A stretch of 40,294 nucleotides of DNA. Source: Streptococcus phocae (GTDB lineage Bacteria > Bacillota > Bacilli > Lactobacillales > Streptococcaceae). Made by a program: the position numbers and the translations under genes. Numbering within the stretch: the stretch's first letter is position 1; every line of letters starts with the position of its first letter. This document shows positions 16,565 through 26,922 of this stretch, in pieces. The notes beneath the pieces are model-generated. The model was given only the letters and a program-made list of their open reading frames with translations, searched no databases and was not told the DNA's origin. The stretch covers positions 1 to 40,294 of the forward strand of contig NZ_LHQM01000020.1 in assembly GCF_001302265.1 (NCBI RefSeq), written 5' to 3'.

Positions 16565-17661
16565 TTTCAAGCCTACATCGACCGACAGTGGCAACTGTTA
16601 ATTTGCAGGCCATCAAAGATAATATTGAAAACATTCAAGAGCATATCCCTAAACAGACAAAGGTTTATGCAGTGGTTAAGGCCAATGCTTATGGGCATGG
16701 TGCTGTAGCGGTGTCAACAGCTATTGCTAGCCAAGTTGATGCCTACTGCGTTTCGAACCTCGATGAAGCGCTAGAACTTCGACAAGCTGGTATCAGAAAG
16801 GAAATCCTCATCTTGGCACCTATTTTGGCTAGAGACCTTCCTCTTGCTATCAGTCATGACTTGACCGTGACGGTGGCTAGTTTGGAGTGGGTTAAAATGC
16901 TTAGCCTTCCTTCCTCGCAACTGGATCACTTGCGCGTACATGTCAAGGTTGATTCAGGAATGGGGCGTATTGGGGTACGTTCTGTGGATGAGGCTAATCA
17001 GCTTATTGGTGCTCTGCAAGCCAGAGGCGCTCAGGTTGATGGGATTTTCACGCATTTTGCAACAGCAGATGAGGCTAACTCTGAGCTTTTTGATCGCCAA
17101 CTAGCCTTTTTCAAGGATTTGATTAGCAAACTTGACTATCAACCTAGTTTGGTGCATGCTAGCAATTCAGCAACTAGCTTGTGGCATAGCGACACGATTT
17201 TTAACGCTGTTCGCCTAGGCATCGCGATGTATGGTCTTAACCCGAGCGGAAAAGTTCTTCAGTTACCTTATGCCTTGGAGAGTGCTTTTGGATTGGAGTC
17301 GTGCTTGACCCATGTCAAACAAATTGAAGCAGGTGAGAGCGTTGGTTATGGGGCAACCTATACAGCGACTCAATCGGAGTGCATAGGCACCGTGCCTATT
17401 GGCTATGCGGATGGCTGGACTCGTGACATGCAAGGATTTCATTTGTTAGTGGATGGGCATTTTTGTGAAATTATTGGACGAGTGTCCATGGATCAGATTA
17501 CCATCCGTTTGCCCAAGCCCTATCCAATCGGCACAAAAGTGACCTTAATTGGCCGTCAGCAGGGGCATGACATCACAGCTACAGACATTGCCCAGTATCG
17601 AGGCACCATTAATTACGAGGTTCTGTGCCTACTCAGCGACCGTATTCCTAGAAACTATTAG
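16561..17661 (+). CDS. alr: alanine racemase
   Basis: The 366-residue PLP enzyme makes D-alanine for peptidoglycan and teichoic acids. The PLP lysine is Lys40 in [10 protein letters not shown], and the second catalytic base is the Tyr of SVGYGATYT (about residue 263). The C-terminal RVSMDQ motif is intact. It overlaps acpS by 4 bases. In pneumococcus alr is directly followed by recG; here the isp and haem region (about 18 kb) lies between them. Confidence 0.96.
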   Translation: MISSLHRPTVATVNLQAIKDNIENIQEHIPKQTKVYAVVKANAYGHGAVAVSTAIASQVDAYCVSNLDEALELRQAGIRKEILILAPILARDLPLAISHDLTVTVASLEWVKMLSLPSSQLDHLRVHVKVDSGMGRIGVRSVDEANQLIGALQARGAQVDGIFTHFATADEANSELFDRQLAFFKDLISKLDYQPSLVHASNSATSLWHSDTIFNAVRLGIAMYGLNPSGKVLQLPYALESAFGLESCLTHVKQIEAGESVGYGATYTATQSECIGTVPIGYADGWTRDMQGFHLLVDGHFCEIIGRVSMDQITIRLPKPYPIGTKVTLIGRQQGHDITATDIAQYRGTINYEVLCLLSDRIPRNY

Positions 17662-17679
17662 ATTTATTATATAAAAAGA

Positions 17680-17709
17680 TTGCAATTTATTTCTAGATAA
17701 TGTTATAAT
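17680..17709 (+). promoter_or_regulatory. isp promoter
   Basis: TTGCAA (17680-17685), 18 bp, TATAAT (17704-17709), about 20 bases before the isp ATG. The spacing implies a short leader with only a weak ribosome site (AGAAAG). Confidence 0.6.
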
Positions 17710-17735
17710 ATGCCCTAGAATACTAGAAAGAATTA

Positions 17736-19127
17736 ATGAACAAATCAATGAGAAGAGAAAAACTATTAAGGCTTGCTATGCTAATGACGCTTTTGGCCCC
17801 TCAACTTGGAGGAGTTGGTGTATTGGCGCAAGATGTTGATACATCTGGTGTTCAGGCGGTTACTACTCCAAACACAACCGCAGGTGAGCAGACGGTTACC
17901 GTCTCTGGTGACTCAGCTCAAACGGATCAGCCCTCGGGGACTGAGACGCCCTCGGTTGACCAACCTAAACAGCCCGAAGTCAAGCATGAGCAACCTCCAC
18001 AAAGACCTGAGGTGCAACCAAGTCCTGCGCCTTCGCTACCTACCCCACCGGCTATTGAGCCACCTGTTGTCGTACCAGTTCCACCATCAGTGACTGTTCC
18101 TTCAACGGGACTTTCAGGGTTGCCTTCTGGCTTTACAGACTTTGCCTCTGTAAAAACAGAAGCAGCTTATGTGGCGCATTGGAGCGGTGATAAGGCCTAC
18201 ACTCATAATCTGTTATCTCGTCGATATGGCATCACAGCCGAGCAGATTGATGGCTTTTTAAAGTCTTTGAACATGTCTTATAATGTTGAGCGTGTGAATG
18301 GGACGAAGTTTTTGGAGTGGGAGAAAAAAAGTGGCCTAGACGTTAGGGCTATTGTTGCATTTGCTGTGACAGAGACCAAACTTGGTACACAAGGAACATC
18401 AAACACCCTTGGGGGCAACATGTTCGGTTACCAAGTCTTTGACGTCGACTCACACAAACCAAACAAGTACAATGACGAGTTAGCGATTATTCAGCTGACA
18501 CAAGAAGCAATCGTGAGAAACCATAATTTAACCTTGGAACTGCAAGATCAAAAAGCAGACAAGGTTTCTTCGCAGACCCTAAATTTTGCAAAAGACGGTG
18601 GAGCTTATTTCGCTAAAAAAGGTCAAGAGCGTGCAGATATCATGACAAAACTGGATGCTTGGATTGATCAGCATGGTGGCACTCCCGCTATTCCTGAGGC
18701 GTTAAGGATTCAAGCGTCTTCACGTTTTGCCAACGTTCCGCTAGGTTTTAAAACATCTGGTGGTTATGACATTTTAAACTACGTAGCAGGCAGCTACCCT
18801 TGGGGGCAGTGCACATGGTATGTTTACAATCGCGCTAAGGAATTAGGCTATCAATTTGATGCCTTTATGGGTAATGGGGGCGATTGGAAACATAAAGCAG
18901 GATATGAAACGACCCAAACCCCTAAAATAGGTTATGCGGTTTCGTTTGCACCAGGACAAGCCGGTGCGGATGGCACTTATGGGCACGTTTCTATTGTCGA
19001 AGATGTTAGAGAAGATGGTTCAATCTTGATTTCTGAATCTAACTGTATCGGACTTGGACATGTGTCTTACCGAACATTTACAGCACAAGAAGCTAAGCAA
19101 TTGACTTATGTTGTAGGTCAAAAATAA
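17736..19127 (+). CDS. isp: immunogenic secreted protein (Isp), glucosaminidase-like plus CHAP domains
   Basis: The 463-residue secreted protein matches the streptococcal Isp found next to shr in S. pyogenes. It has a signal peptide (LLRLAMLMTLLAPQLGGVG, cleavage near residue 31) and a Thr/Pro-rich linker (about residues 40-130, with PQRPEVQPSPAPSLPTPP). An N-acetylglucosaminidase-like fold follows (about 135-265, with VTETKLGTQGTSNTLGGNMFGY), and a C-terminal CHAP amidase/peptidase domain (about 335-463). The CHAP catalytic Cys is in GQCTWYVYN (about 357) and the His in GHVSIV (about 415). It probably remodels peptidoglycan. It has its own promoter and terminator, separate from shr. Confidence 0.9.
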   Translation: MNKSMRREKLLRLAMLMTLLAPQLGGVGVLAQDVDTSGVQAVTTPNTTAGEQTVTVSGDSAQTDQPSGTETPSVDQPKQPEVKHEQPPQRPEVQPSPAPSLPTPPAIEPPVVVPVPPSVTVPSTGLSGLPSGFTDFASVKTEAAYVAHWSGDKAYTHNLLSRRYGITAEQIDGFLKSLNMSYNVERVNGTKFLEWEKKSGLDVRAIVAFAVTETKLGTQGTSNTLGGNMFGYQVFDVDSHKPNKYNDELAIIQLTQEAIVRNHNLTLELQDQKADKVSSQTLNFAKDGGAYFAKKGQERADIMTKLDAWIDQHGGTPAIPEALRIQASSRFANVPLGFKTSGGYDILNYVAGSYPWGQCTWYVYNRAKELGYQFDAFMGNGGDWKHKAGYETTQTPKIGYAVSFAPGQAGADGTYGHVSIVEDVREDGSILISESNCIGLGHVSYRTFTAQEAKQLTYVVGQK

Positions 19128-19151
19128 TTTTGAATAGGTTCATAGAAACGC

Positions 19152-19190
19152 AGATCTTGCTCTTTGAGAGCAAGGTCTTTTTTTTTTTGA
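19152..19190 (+). terminator. isp terminator
   Basis: AGATCTTGCTCT (19152-19163) pairs with AGAGCAAGGTCT (19167-19178) over 12 bp around a 3-base loop, followed by about 11 T. Confidence 0.95.
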
Positions 19191-19222
19191 ATATTTTTTT
19201 GAGAAATTTATCACAAACCTTA

Positions 19223-19275
19223 TTGACAAAGGTAGCATAACATGATAAATTAAGTGCAGTTAACAAAAAAGTTAA
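19223..19275 (+). promoter_or_regulatory. shr operon promoter and candidate metalloregulator site
   Basis: TTGACA (19223-19228), 17 bp, TAAATT (19246-19251) is a strong promoter. Just downstream TTAAC (19260-19264) and GTTAA (19271-19275) form an inverted repeat around AAAAAA, at about +2 to +17. In S. pyogenes the DtxR-type regulator MtsR represses this operon. Whether this repeat is its site is inferred from position only. Confidence 0.6.
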
Positions 19276-19309
19276 GTCTTTGATAAAATAAATAGAAAGT
19301 TGACTTAGG

Positions 19310-22300
19310 ATGAAAAATATCAACAAGTATGCAGTCCTTGCTTTATCGGCCTTTGTTCTCACGCAGTCAGGTCAAACCGTTAGTTCAGAAGGTAATCTGG
19401 TCTCGTCAAAGTTGGTCACCAAGGTGGCTATGGATGATGACATTCTCTTATTTGAGGAGATTGGCCCTTATGCTGACAATGCTGAAGGGAAAAAATATTA
19501 TAAAAATATTGAGAAAATCATTATCGATAAAGATACCTATGATCACAAGATAGAAGGCGACTACACTTATGACATTAATTATAAAGGGATAAAGGTTAGA
19601 GCTAACCATATCAGTGATGGAAAGCATGACTTAGTCATTGTCAATCCAACAGATGGTGGAGTCTTGGTCACTTTTGAGAAAAAAGGGGATAAGGTAACTT
19701 TTATTTCAGCAAAAGAAGCAGATCAAAAAGATCTGTCTGCCACTGAGTCAACAGATCATACGGCAAAAGAAGATAAAAAGTCATCTAAAAAGACTAAAGA
19801 AAGCAGCAAAAAAGGATCAGCTTTAGCTGACTTGAGCATGATTACAAAGCTAGAAAAAGAAGATGGTAGCATCCTCTTTCCTCAACTAGATCGCTACTCG
19901 TCAGATAAGGCAATTCAAAAATTTGTCCATCAAATCACCTCAATTAAGGTTAATGACAAGGCCTTAACAGATATCAGTTATGGTAGCGTGGCTAACCAAG
20001 ACGCTTGGGTCTCTGATATGCAAGGGATTCATATTGGAACAACAGCTCTCACAGAAGGCAAAAATAAGATTATTATTTCTGCAACAGGCTTTGAAGATAT
20101 GATCATCACGGTGACTAAGTCAGGTGATACCTATACCTTTGTCTCAGCCCAGCAAAAACAAAGCGCTCAAGATAAAAAAGAAGATGATAGCAGTCTTGAT
20201 TTTAGTGCCTTAGAAAAAGCCATTGCTGAGGCAGAAGCTATCATAAACAGTGAGGCGAATAAAGATTCTGTGAAAGCCCTAGCTGAGAAGCTTCAAGTAA
20301 TCAAAGAATCCTATAAATCCATTGATAATAAGCCGTTATTGCAAAAAACATATGACTTATTAATGGATCTCATTCATGGCTATAAGGGCGAAGAGCTTCA
20401 GATTTCTAACCTAAAAGAGGGTACTTATACTGTCAGCTTTAGAGCTAATAAAGAAAACACTGATGACTCATCAATGCTTCAAGGGGCATTTGACAAAAAA
20501 GCGAAGCTTGTCGTCAAAAAAGATGGTCAAATGGAGCTGTCCTTACTCAATACGGCTTTAGGACAATTCTTGATGGACTTTTCAATTGAAAGCAATGGCA
20601 AGTATCCAACCTCTGTTCGCAAGCAGGTAGGAAACAAAGACATTAATAACAATTATGTCCGCAGTGAGTTTACCTTCCCAATCTCTGATTTGGAAAAAAT
20701 GCATAAAGGAGCCGTTTTGGTTTCTGCCATGGGTGGACAAGAAAGTGACTTGCACCACTACGAGAAATATACCAAACTGGACATGACTTTTGGCAAAACA
20801 GTGACCAAAGGTTGGACAGGTTATCAGGCAGAAATTGATGACAAAGAAAAAGGCGTTGGCTCTGAGCGTCTCGAGAGGGTATTGGTCAAACTGGGAAATG
20901 ACCTGAATGGTGACGGTAAAATGTCACCAGATGAAATAGCTAAGTTATCAGGTGAATTGCACCTTGACCATTATGATTTGACAGATATTTCCTTGCTTAA
21001 GCATGCAAAAAATGTGACAGAGTTACATTTGGAAGGGAACCATATCTCAGATATTCCAAAAGACACCTTTAGTCAGATGAAAAACCTACGCTTCTTGAAC
21101 CTTAGAAGTAATGATTTGACACACTTGGATAAGGATATCTTTGCTAACAATAATCAATTAAGCGAGCTCTACTTGTCAAGTAACTTTATGCCAACCTTGG
21201 AAGAAGACCTCTTTAAAGGGCTTAGCCAGCTCACTCAGTTGGACTTGTCTAAAAACCGGATCAACACCCTTAGCGATGATCTCTTCAAGGACTTGTCTAG
21301 GGTGGTGTCGCTAGCATTAGCAGAAAACAGCCTTGAAGAAGTTTCTGAGACGGTCTTGGTATCGCTAAAATCACTGAACTTTATCGACTTGTCAGACAAT
21401 CATTTGTCAGTCTTGCCAAAAGCTTTAGAGAAATTGGACAAGCTAGGAACCATTGTTGCCAGTCGTAACCATATTGTCAGCATTGATAATATTGACTTTA
21501 AGCAACTGCCAAAACTATCCATACTGGACTTGTCGACAAATGAAATCGCTAGCCTTCCAAAAGAAGCCTTTAAGTCTAATACGAAGTTGACCAAGCTTGA
21601 TTTCTTTAATAACTTGCTGACACACGTGGACGAATCGTCCTTGCCAAATCTTGAAGAACTCAACTTAGATTTGAAATTCAATCAACTCGGTCAAGTTAGC
21701 GACAAAATCAAGTCACTAATTGGGCAAAACAAGATTACCCCTCAAAAAACAACAGCAAGCATCAAGGCTTCTCTAAATGGTTCAGGGATCGATTACCACC
21801 AAGACTTCAGCTTGTTAGACTTGTATTATTGGGAACAAAAAACCAATTCTGTTATTGATAAAGAAATTCCAACTGTTGAAGAGTATCACAAATTCTTGAA
21901 AGAAAAAGGCTCAGACACAGCTTCCTTGCTAAATGAGATGCAAGCAGACTGGAACATCATCATTCAGTTGCAAAAGAAAACCTCAAATGGCAGGTATGTG
22001 ACCGTTAGTGAAAAAGTACTGACTTCAGATCCACAAGATCAGCTTGATGGTCGCTTGGCTCTTAAAGGAGAAGGAACGTACCGTATCCGCAAGTCTCTTG
22101 TAACGAAACGATTTGCTGATAAGAGAGAATATGTCTATTTGGTATCTAACGATGTGACGGTTACAGAAAATCAGCTAGCACATCCAGAAAAACAAGACGG
22201 CAAGCCAAAAGGTTTAGACATTAACCATTTGAAAGACGGTGCGTATTACCTCAATGCGAAAATGCTCAAAGACGATTTAGAGTCAGAGTCAATGTCTAAC

Positions 22301-23128
22301 AATGCTATCGATCATCGCGTGAAGCTCATTGTTGACAAGGGTGTCTACCGTCTAGAAGTTGAATTCAAGAGCCTGAAAATTGGACAAATGATGGGCTATC
22401 TTGGTGAGTTGAGCTACTTTACAGATGGTTACCAACGTAATACTCAAGGAAAACCTGTTGGGCATAAAGAAAAAGCTACTGTCATCAGTTACTTTACTGA
22501 TAACAATGGTCAACCAATCGCCGATAACTATGGAAAAGATTATCCAAAAGTCTTGACCTTTAACTTGATTAATCAAGCCAAAAAAGATGGTCTAGTGCCA
22601 TTACAAGTTTTTGTGCCAATTATGGACGCTATTTCTAAAGGAAAAGGATCTCAAACCGTCTTTATGAAACTTGACTTGCAAAGTCTGACAAGTGATAAGG
22701 CAGATCATGCACATCCAGATACAGACCATGCTAAAAACCTAGTGCCTGATATTGGTATCCAACCAAAAGACAGCCCACAATCTCCAAATACCAACACAGG
22801 TAATGGAGACCATAAAGGGCCTGGTCTTAACAATCTTAACGGCCTTCTGTCTAAGAAACCATCTTCGGATGCTAAGGATAAAGCACCATCCAAAGATCAG
22901 GATAAAAAAGGCACTGACAAGCTCAAGAGTTTGATTGCATCACATGATGCTGAAAAAGACAAGAAATTGTCAGACAGTAAGGATGCTCCTAAATCTGCAG
23001 AGGCATCACACCGAAAAGGCCGCCTACCAAAATTTGTTGACAGCCGAAACAATCACATGATTATTGGATTAGTCACTTTCTGTGTGGCAGCTATTGGATT
23101 GGTAATAGGTAGGAAAAAACTGTTTTAA
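19310..23128 (+). CDS. shr: haemoprotein receptor Shr
   Basis: The 1272-residue surface protein captures haem from haemoglobin and passes it to Shp. A signal peptide (residues 1-25) is followed by two DUF1533-like haemoglobin-interacting repeats (each ending FVSA or FISA, about 30-140 and 180-285). The first NEAT domain (about 362-473, [17 protein letters not shown]) is followed by an EF-hand-like loop [12 protein letters not shown] (about 530-543) and a leucine-rich repeat block (about 560-800). Second NEAT is about 968-1110 ([17 protein letters not shown]). A Lys-rich stretch then leads to a C-terminal membrane helix (about 1250-1270); no LPXTG is seen. The ATG is preceded by only TTAGG, so translation initiation looks weak. 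It is the first gene of the haem operon. Confidence 0.95.
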   Translation: MKNINKYAVLALSAFVLTQSGQTVSSEGNLVSSKLVTKVAMDDDILLFEEIGPYADNAEGKKYYKNIEKIIIDKDTYDHKIEGDYTYDINYKGIKVRANHISDGKHDLVIVNPTDGGVLVTFEKKGDKVTFISAKEADQKDLSATESTDHTAKEDKKSSKKTKESSKKGSALADLSMITKLEKEDGSILFPQLDRYSSDKAIQKFVHQITSIKVNDKALTDISYGSVANQDAWVSDMQGIHIGTTALTEGKNKIIISATGFEDMIITVTKSGDTYTFVSAQQKQSAQDKKEDDSSLDFSALEKAIAEAEAIINSEANKDSVKALAEKLQVIKESYKSIDNKPLLQKTYDLLMDLIHGYKGEELQISNLKEGTYTVSFRANKENTDDSSMLQGAFDKKAKLVVKKDGQMELSLLNTALGQFLMDFSIESNGKYPTSVRKQVGNKDINNNYVRSEFTFPISDLEKMHKGAVLVSAMGGQESDLHHYEKYTKLDMTFGKTVTKGWTGYQAEIDDKEKGVGSERLERVLVKLGNDLNGDGKMSPDEIAKLSGELHLDHYDLTDISLLKHAKNVTELHLEGNHISDIPKDTFSQMKNLRFLNLRSNDLTHLDKDIFANNNQLSELYLSSNFMPTLEEDLFKGLSQLTQLDLSKNRINTLSDDLFKDLSRVVSLALAENSLEEVSETVLVSLKSLNFIDLSDNHLSVLPKALEKLDKLGTIVASRNHIVSIDNIDFKQLPKLSILDLSTNEIASLPKEAFKSNTKLTKLDFFNNLLTHVDESSLPNLEELNLDLKFNQLGQVSDKIKSLIGQNKITPQKTTASIKASLNGSGIDYHQDFSLLDLYYWEQKTNSVIDKEIPTVEEYHKFLKEKGSDTASLLNEMQADWNIIIQLQKKTSNGRYVTVSEKVLTSDPQDQLDGRLALKGEGTYRIRKSLVTKRFADKREYVYLVSNDVTVTENQLAHPEKQDGKPKGLDINHLKDGAYYLNAKMLKDDLESESMSNNAIDHRVKLIVDKGVYRLEVEFKSLKIGQMMGYLGELSYFTDGYQRNTQGKPVGHKEKATVISYFTDNNGQPIADNYGKDYPKVLTFNLINQAKKDGLVPLQVFVPIMDAISKGKGSQTVFMKLDLQSLTSDKADHAHPDTDHAKNLVPDIGIQPKDSPQSPNTNTGNGDHKGPGLNNLNGLLSKKPSSDAKDKAPSKDQDKKGTDKLKSLIASHDAEKDKKLSDSKDAPKSAEASHRKGRLPKFVDSRNNHMIIGLVTFCVAAIGLVIGRKKLF

Positions 23129-23208
23129 GCTGGTGCTTATTGGGTTGAAGAGCTAGATACGGTTTATGTTGTCTAGCCTAATGACAATATTCATGATGAC
23201 ATGCAAAG

Positions 23209-23272
23209 ACACACCTATTTCTGAGATTCTGCTATATTTGGTTCAGATGAAGAGAAATGGGTGTGTTTTTTG
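23209..23272 (+). terminator. attenuator-like hairpin between shr and shp
   Basis: ACACACC-TATTTCT (23209-23222) pairs with AGAAATGGGTGTGT (23253-23266), followed by a run of T to 23271. It sits in the 180-base shr-shp gap. Because the downstream genes are known to be co-transcribed with shr in S. pyogenes, it is more likely a partial terminator or mRNA-processing stem than a full stop. Confidence 0.6.
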
Positions 23273-23308
23273 TATGGGATAGAAAGATACTATTAAAGCG
23301 AGGAAAAC

Positions 23309-24205
23309 ATGATAAAGACTCTATTCGGGAAAACTAAGCAACTCTGCGTGTTATCGCTTGTCTGTCTCTCGTTGATGGCAGGTAAAGTGGATGCGGAAAG
23401 AGGGTATATTTATTCTTGTGCGATTCAAAGAGATTACCGTCATCCTGTTTCTGGTCAAGTAGAAGACAGTGGTGGAGAAAAGTCCTTTGAAATAGGTCAA
23501 GGGATGGTAGAAGGATCGGTCTATGGTTCTGGCATGCTAGAGCAGGGCTCGTCGGGGCGTCTGAACCTAACATTTCGCATGAGTTTGGCAGACTTTTCGG
23601 GCAATTATCAGTTTTGGATCCAACCTGGCGGAACAGGTGCGTTTCAAGCTGTTGACTACAGCATCACAAACACAGGATCAGACACCAACGGCACCACAAA
23701 AGATGTCAGCATTGCTATTCCAGACGTCAACACAGTGATTCGAGGAAGCATGTATGTAGAGCCGATGGGAAGAGCGGTTATCTTTTATTTATCCCCTGCC
23801 AGTATCCAAGAAGGCTATGCTGGTGATATGACACCAACTCTTGTGACAGAAAAAGAAGCTGGTGAGCCGGCTTCAGATGCCGTCACAGCTGTAAATCAGC
23901 AAAGGACGTCTGAGCGTCAGAAATCTGCAACGCCAGGGCTATCATCAGAAAAAGAAAACAAAAGCTCATCGGCTAGTCACTTGAGCCAATCGCCGACAAC
24001 AAGTCTGACATCGCAAAAATCCAATCGGAAAAAAGGGGGTAAGATGGGACTGATGACATCTTTAGATCAGAAACAACCGTCCGAAAACCTACCTGCCAGC
24101 AAGGGTTCTATTATGATTTATTACCTGCCAACGGTGACCATTTTACTTGGAGCCTTGTTCTTATATATCAAGAAAAAGAGAAAGAGCCATGACAAAACTA
24201 ATTAA
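23309..24205 (+). CDS. shp: cell-surface haem-binding protein Shp
   Basis: The 298-residue protein receives haem from Shr and gives it to HtsA. It has a signal peptide (cleavage after VDA, about residue 29), a NEAT-like haem domain (about 30-180) and a Ser/Thr/Lys-rich spacer. A C-terminal helix (YYLPTVTILLGALFLYI) with a basic tail anchors it. The axial ligands known for S. pyogenes Shp, Met66 and Met153, are at exactly these positions (GQGMVEG and YVEPMGR). The upstream ribosome site is GCGAGGAAA. Its 3' end overlaps htsA by 17 bases, so htsA translation is probably coupled. Confidence 0.95.
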   Translation: MIKTLFGKTKQLCVLSLVCLSLMAGKVDAERGYIYSCAIQRDYRHPVSGQVEDSGGEKSFEIGQGMVEGSVYGSGMLEQGSSGRLNLTFRMSLADFSGNYQFWIQPGGTGAFQAVDYSITNTGSDTNGTTKDVSIAIPDVNTVIRGSMYVEPMGRAVIFYLSPASIQEGYAGDMTPTLVTEKEAGEPASDAVTAVNQQRTSERQKSATPGLSSEKENKSSSASHLSQSPTTSLTSQKSNRKKGGKMGLMTSLDQKQPSENLPASKGSIMIYYLPTVTILLGALFLYIKKKRKSHDKTN

Positions 24206-25073
24206 AGTGGTGGTGTTGGCATTAGCTGGCCTATCTTTGTCAGCCTGTGTCGATCAGCACCCAGAACAATCAAAGTCCCATTCTAATGATAGAATTGTAG
24301 CCACGTCAGTAGCCGTAGTGGATATTGCGGATAAATTGAACTTAGATTTGGTAGGGGTTTGCGATAGCAACCTCTACACTCTGCCAAAGCGATATGACGG
24401 GGTTAAAAGGGTGGGGCTTCCGATGAATCCTGATATGGAAATTATTGCTTCCTTAAAACCGGATTGGATTTTAAGTCCCAATTCCCTCCAAAATGACCTT
24501 GAACCCAAGTACAAACAATTAGATGCCGAATATGGATTTTTAAACCTGACTAGTGTTGAAGGGATGTATCAATCCATTGATGATTTGGGGAAACTCTTTG
24601 GTCGAGAAAAAGAAGCTAAGCAATTACAAGAAGATTATCATCAGTTTTACAAAACCTTTAAAGCTAAACATAAGGGAAAGAAAAAACCAAAGGTCTTGAT
24701 TTTAATGGGCTTGCCAGGGAGTTATTTGATTGCAACCAACCAGTCATACGTTGGAAATCTACTAGATTTAGCAGGTGGTGATAACGTTTATCACTCAGAT
24801 GATAAGGAATTTTTGTCAGCTAATCCCGAAGACATTTTAAAGAAGCAACCGGATATTATTTTGCGCACTGCGCATGCCATTCCAGATAAGGTCAAAGACA
24901 TGTTTGACAAAGAGTTTGCAGAAAATGATATTTGGAAACATTTTGACGCGGTCAAAGCTAAAAAGGTCTATGATTTGGACAATCACTTATTTGGAATGAG
25001 TGCCAAATTCAACTATAAAGAAGCACTGGATGCTTTGTCGCAAATTTTTTATGACACTAAGAAAGATGAGTGA
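24189..25073 (+). CDS. htsA: haem-binding lipoprotein of the HtsABC importer
   Basis: The 294-residue substrate-binding protein (also called SiaA) collects haem from Shp at the outer membrane face. It has a lipoprotein signal with lipobox LSAC (Cys20) and a helical-backbone periplasmic-binding fold of the BtuF/FhuD type. The S. pyogenes axial haem ligands Met79 and His229 are conserved at the same numbers (GLPMNPD and RTAHAI) when counted from ATG 24189. That start lies inside shp; a longer start at 24147 would bury the signal peptide. The following permease begins at or inside its stop. Confidence 0.95.
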   Translation: MTKLIKVVVLALAGLSLSACVDQHPEQSKSHSNDRIVATSVAVVDIADKLNLDLVGVCDSNLYTLPKRYDGVKRVGLPMNPDMEIIASLKPDWILSPNSLQNDLEPKYKQLDAEYGFLNLTSVEGMYQSIDDLGKLFGREKEAKQLQEDYHQFYKTFKAKHKGKKKPKVLILMGLPGSYLIATNQSYVGNLLDLAGGDNVYHSDDKEFLSANPEDILKKQPDIILRTAHAIPDKVKDMFDKEFAENDIWKHFDAVKAKKVYDLDNHLFGMSAKFNYKEALDALSQIFYDTKKDE

Positions 25074-26088
25074 GATGAGTAATAAAAACGATCAAACTAT
25101 CATGCTCAAGAAACGTCGACTTAAGTTAATCTATTTCATCCTCTTAGGGGTGTGTCTGCTTCTTTTGGGGCTACATGCCATTTCGGTAGGCGGCTTATCG
25201 GTATCTTATCGGACGATTTTTGAGGGGTTATTTGTAAGTTACAATCCTGAGGTAGCCTTGATTTATGATTTGCGTTTCCCAAGGGTTGTGATTGCCTTAT
25301 TAGCCGGGGGAGCCATAGCCGTTTCAGGAGTGCTGTTTCAATCGGTTTTGAAAAATCCAATTGCCGATCCAGCTATTATTGGGGTATGTAGCGGAGCTAG
25401 TTTTATGGTATTATTATCTAGTGTCTTTTTGCCCCATCTCTTGCTTTATGGTCCACTATTATCATTTGTTGGTGGCGGCTTGTCCTTTGCTTTGATTTAT
25501 ACCCTATCTTGGCGAAAAGGGCTACAACCAATTCGGATTATTTTAACAGGGATAGCCATCAATGCTCTTTTTATGGGACTTTCCAATGCCTTGGTCGGTT
25601 TTTCAGCTTCAAGTAGTCCCGTGGTCAATGCCCTGATATCAGGGAATATCAGCCAAAAAACATGGGGCGATGTAGGTATTTTATTGCCTTATACCTGTGT
25701 TGGCTTGGTCTTGGCGGTACTTGTGAGCAAGCAGTGTGACCTGTTGCTATTAGATGATAAGGTCATCAGAAATTTAGGTATTGACAGCAATTACTTGCGC
25801 TTAGGCATATCACTACTAGCTATTTTACTAGCTTCTGTAGCGACATCGGTGGTTGGCTTGGTTTCTTTTTTGGGACTGATTGTACCCCACATTGGTAGAC
25901 TCCTAGTAGGAAATAAGCACATTTTTTTGATTCCTTTTTCAGCCCTCATGGGTGCTTTCGTCTTTTTGCTAGCAGACACCTTGGGCAGAAGCTTGGCCTA
26001 CCCTTTGGAAATTAGCCCTGCTATTGTCATGAGTGTTATTGGAGGCCCTTACTTTATTTACCTACTGAGGAGGTCAGACTTAATATGA
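25066..26088 (+). CDS. htsB: haem ABC importer permease
   Basis: The 340-residue (from ATG 25066; 337 from 25075) FecCD/BtuC-type permease moves haem across the membrane with HtsC. It has nine or ten hydrophobic segments and family motifs such as LRFPRVVIALLAGGAIAVSG and VPHIGRLLVG. The first ATG overlaps the htsA stop region and the second follows it by one base; I cannot choose firmly. Its TGA overlaps the htsC ATG (ATGA). The synonym is siaB. Confidence 0.93.
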   Translation: MSEMSNKNDQTIMLKKRRLKLIYFILLGVCLLLLGLHAISVGGLSVSYRTIFEGLFVSYNPEVALIYDLRFPRVVIALLAGGAIAVSGVLFQSVLKNPIADPAIIGVCSGASFMVLLSSVFLPHLLLYGPLLSFVGGGLSFALIYTLSWRKGLQPIRIILTGIAINALFMGLSNALVGFSASSSPVVNALISGNISQKTWGDVGILLPYTCVGLVLAVLVSKQCDLLLLDDKVIRNLGIDSNYLRLGISLLAILLASVATSVVGLVSFLGLIVPHIGRLLVGNKHIFLIPFSALMGAFVFLLADTLGRSLAYPLEISPAIVMSVIGGPYFIYLLRRSDLI

Positions 26089-26870
26089 GCGCAAATTCAG
26101 CTGTAATAACGGTTAAAGATTTGTCTTTTTCCTATGATAATAAACGCGTTTTAGAAGGGTTAGACATCACTCTGGAAAAGGGGAAAATCACGACTATTAT
26201 GGGAGCTAATGGTTGTGGGAAATCCACTTTGCTGGGGATTTTGACCAAACAGTTACCTCTTAAGCAAGGAACGGTCATGATTAATGGTCAGGATATCAAG
26301 ACTATCAAGGTCAAAGCCTTTTCCAAACAAGTTGCTGTCGTCCACCAGTATCATCAAGTCATTGATGACATGATAGTGGGAGATTTGGTTGCTATGGGGC
26401 GTCTTGCCCATCAACCGTTTTTAAAAGGCGCCAGCTCTACTGACCAGGAGATTGTCGAGTGGGCTTTGCAGGTCACAGACCTACAAGACCTAGTTTTTAG
26501 GGAGATGAGGCATTTATCTGGCGGTGAAAAACAACGGGTCTGGATTGCCATGGCTTTGGCTCAAAAAACAGATATCTTGTTCCTTGATGAGCCAACAACC
26601 TATCTTGACATTAAGTATCAGCTTGATATTTTACGGCTGATAGCAAAAATCAACCAAGAATTAGGCATCACCATTATTATGGTCCTACACGACATTAACC
26701 AAGCCCTATCCTTATCAGACCAGATTATTGGTCTAAAAGAAGGCAGGGTCTATGCCCAAGGCAAACCTGAAACAGTTCTCAATCAAGATTTTATCCAAGC
26801 CGTTTTTGGTGTGACTTTACCTGTTGTGGAAAAAGCAGGCAAGCAATTTGTCATTACTTCTTTGACATGA
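26085..26870 (+). CDS. htsC: haem ABC importer ATPase
   Basis: The 261-residue ATPase powers HtsB. Walker A GANGCGKST (residues 40-48), Q-loop VVHQYHQ, signature LSGGEKQR, Walker B ILFLDEPTTYLD and the H-loop VLHDIN are all canonical for FepC/BtuD-type importers. It overlaps htsB by 4 bases. The next gene follows after 52 bases with a good ribosome site (AAGGAG). The synonym is siaC. Confidence 0.94.
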   Translation: MSANSAVITVKDLSFSYDNKRVLEGLDITLEKGKITTIMGANGCGKSTLLGILTKQLPLKQGTVMINGQDIKTIKVKAFSKQVAVVHQYHQVIDDMIVGDLVAMGRLAHQPFLKGASSTDQEIVEWALQVTDLQDLVFREMRHLSGGEKQRVWIAMALAQKTDILFLDEPTTYLDIKYQLDILRLIAKINQELGITIIMVLHDINQALSLSDQIIGLKEGRVYAQGKPETVLNQDFIQAVFGVTLPVVEKAGKQFVITSLT

Positions 26871-26922
26871 TTGACTCAGATGAACGACATACGATTACTA
26901 TTAAGGAGTAGGACAATATAAT

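Noticed and set aside
23100..23128. Sortase LPXTG anchor in Shr
   Set aside because: The C-terminus has a membrane helix and a short basic tail, but no LPXTG-type pentapeptide precedes it.
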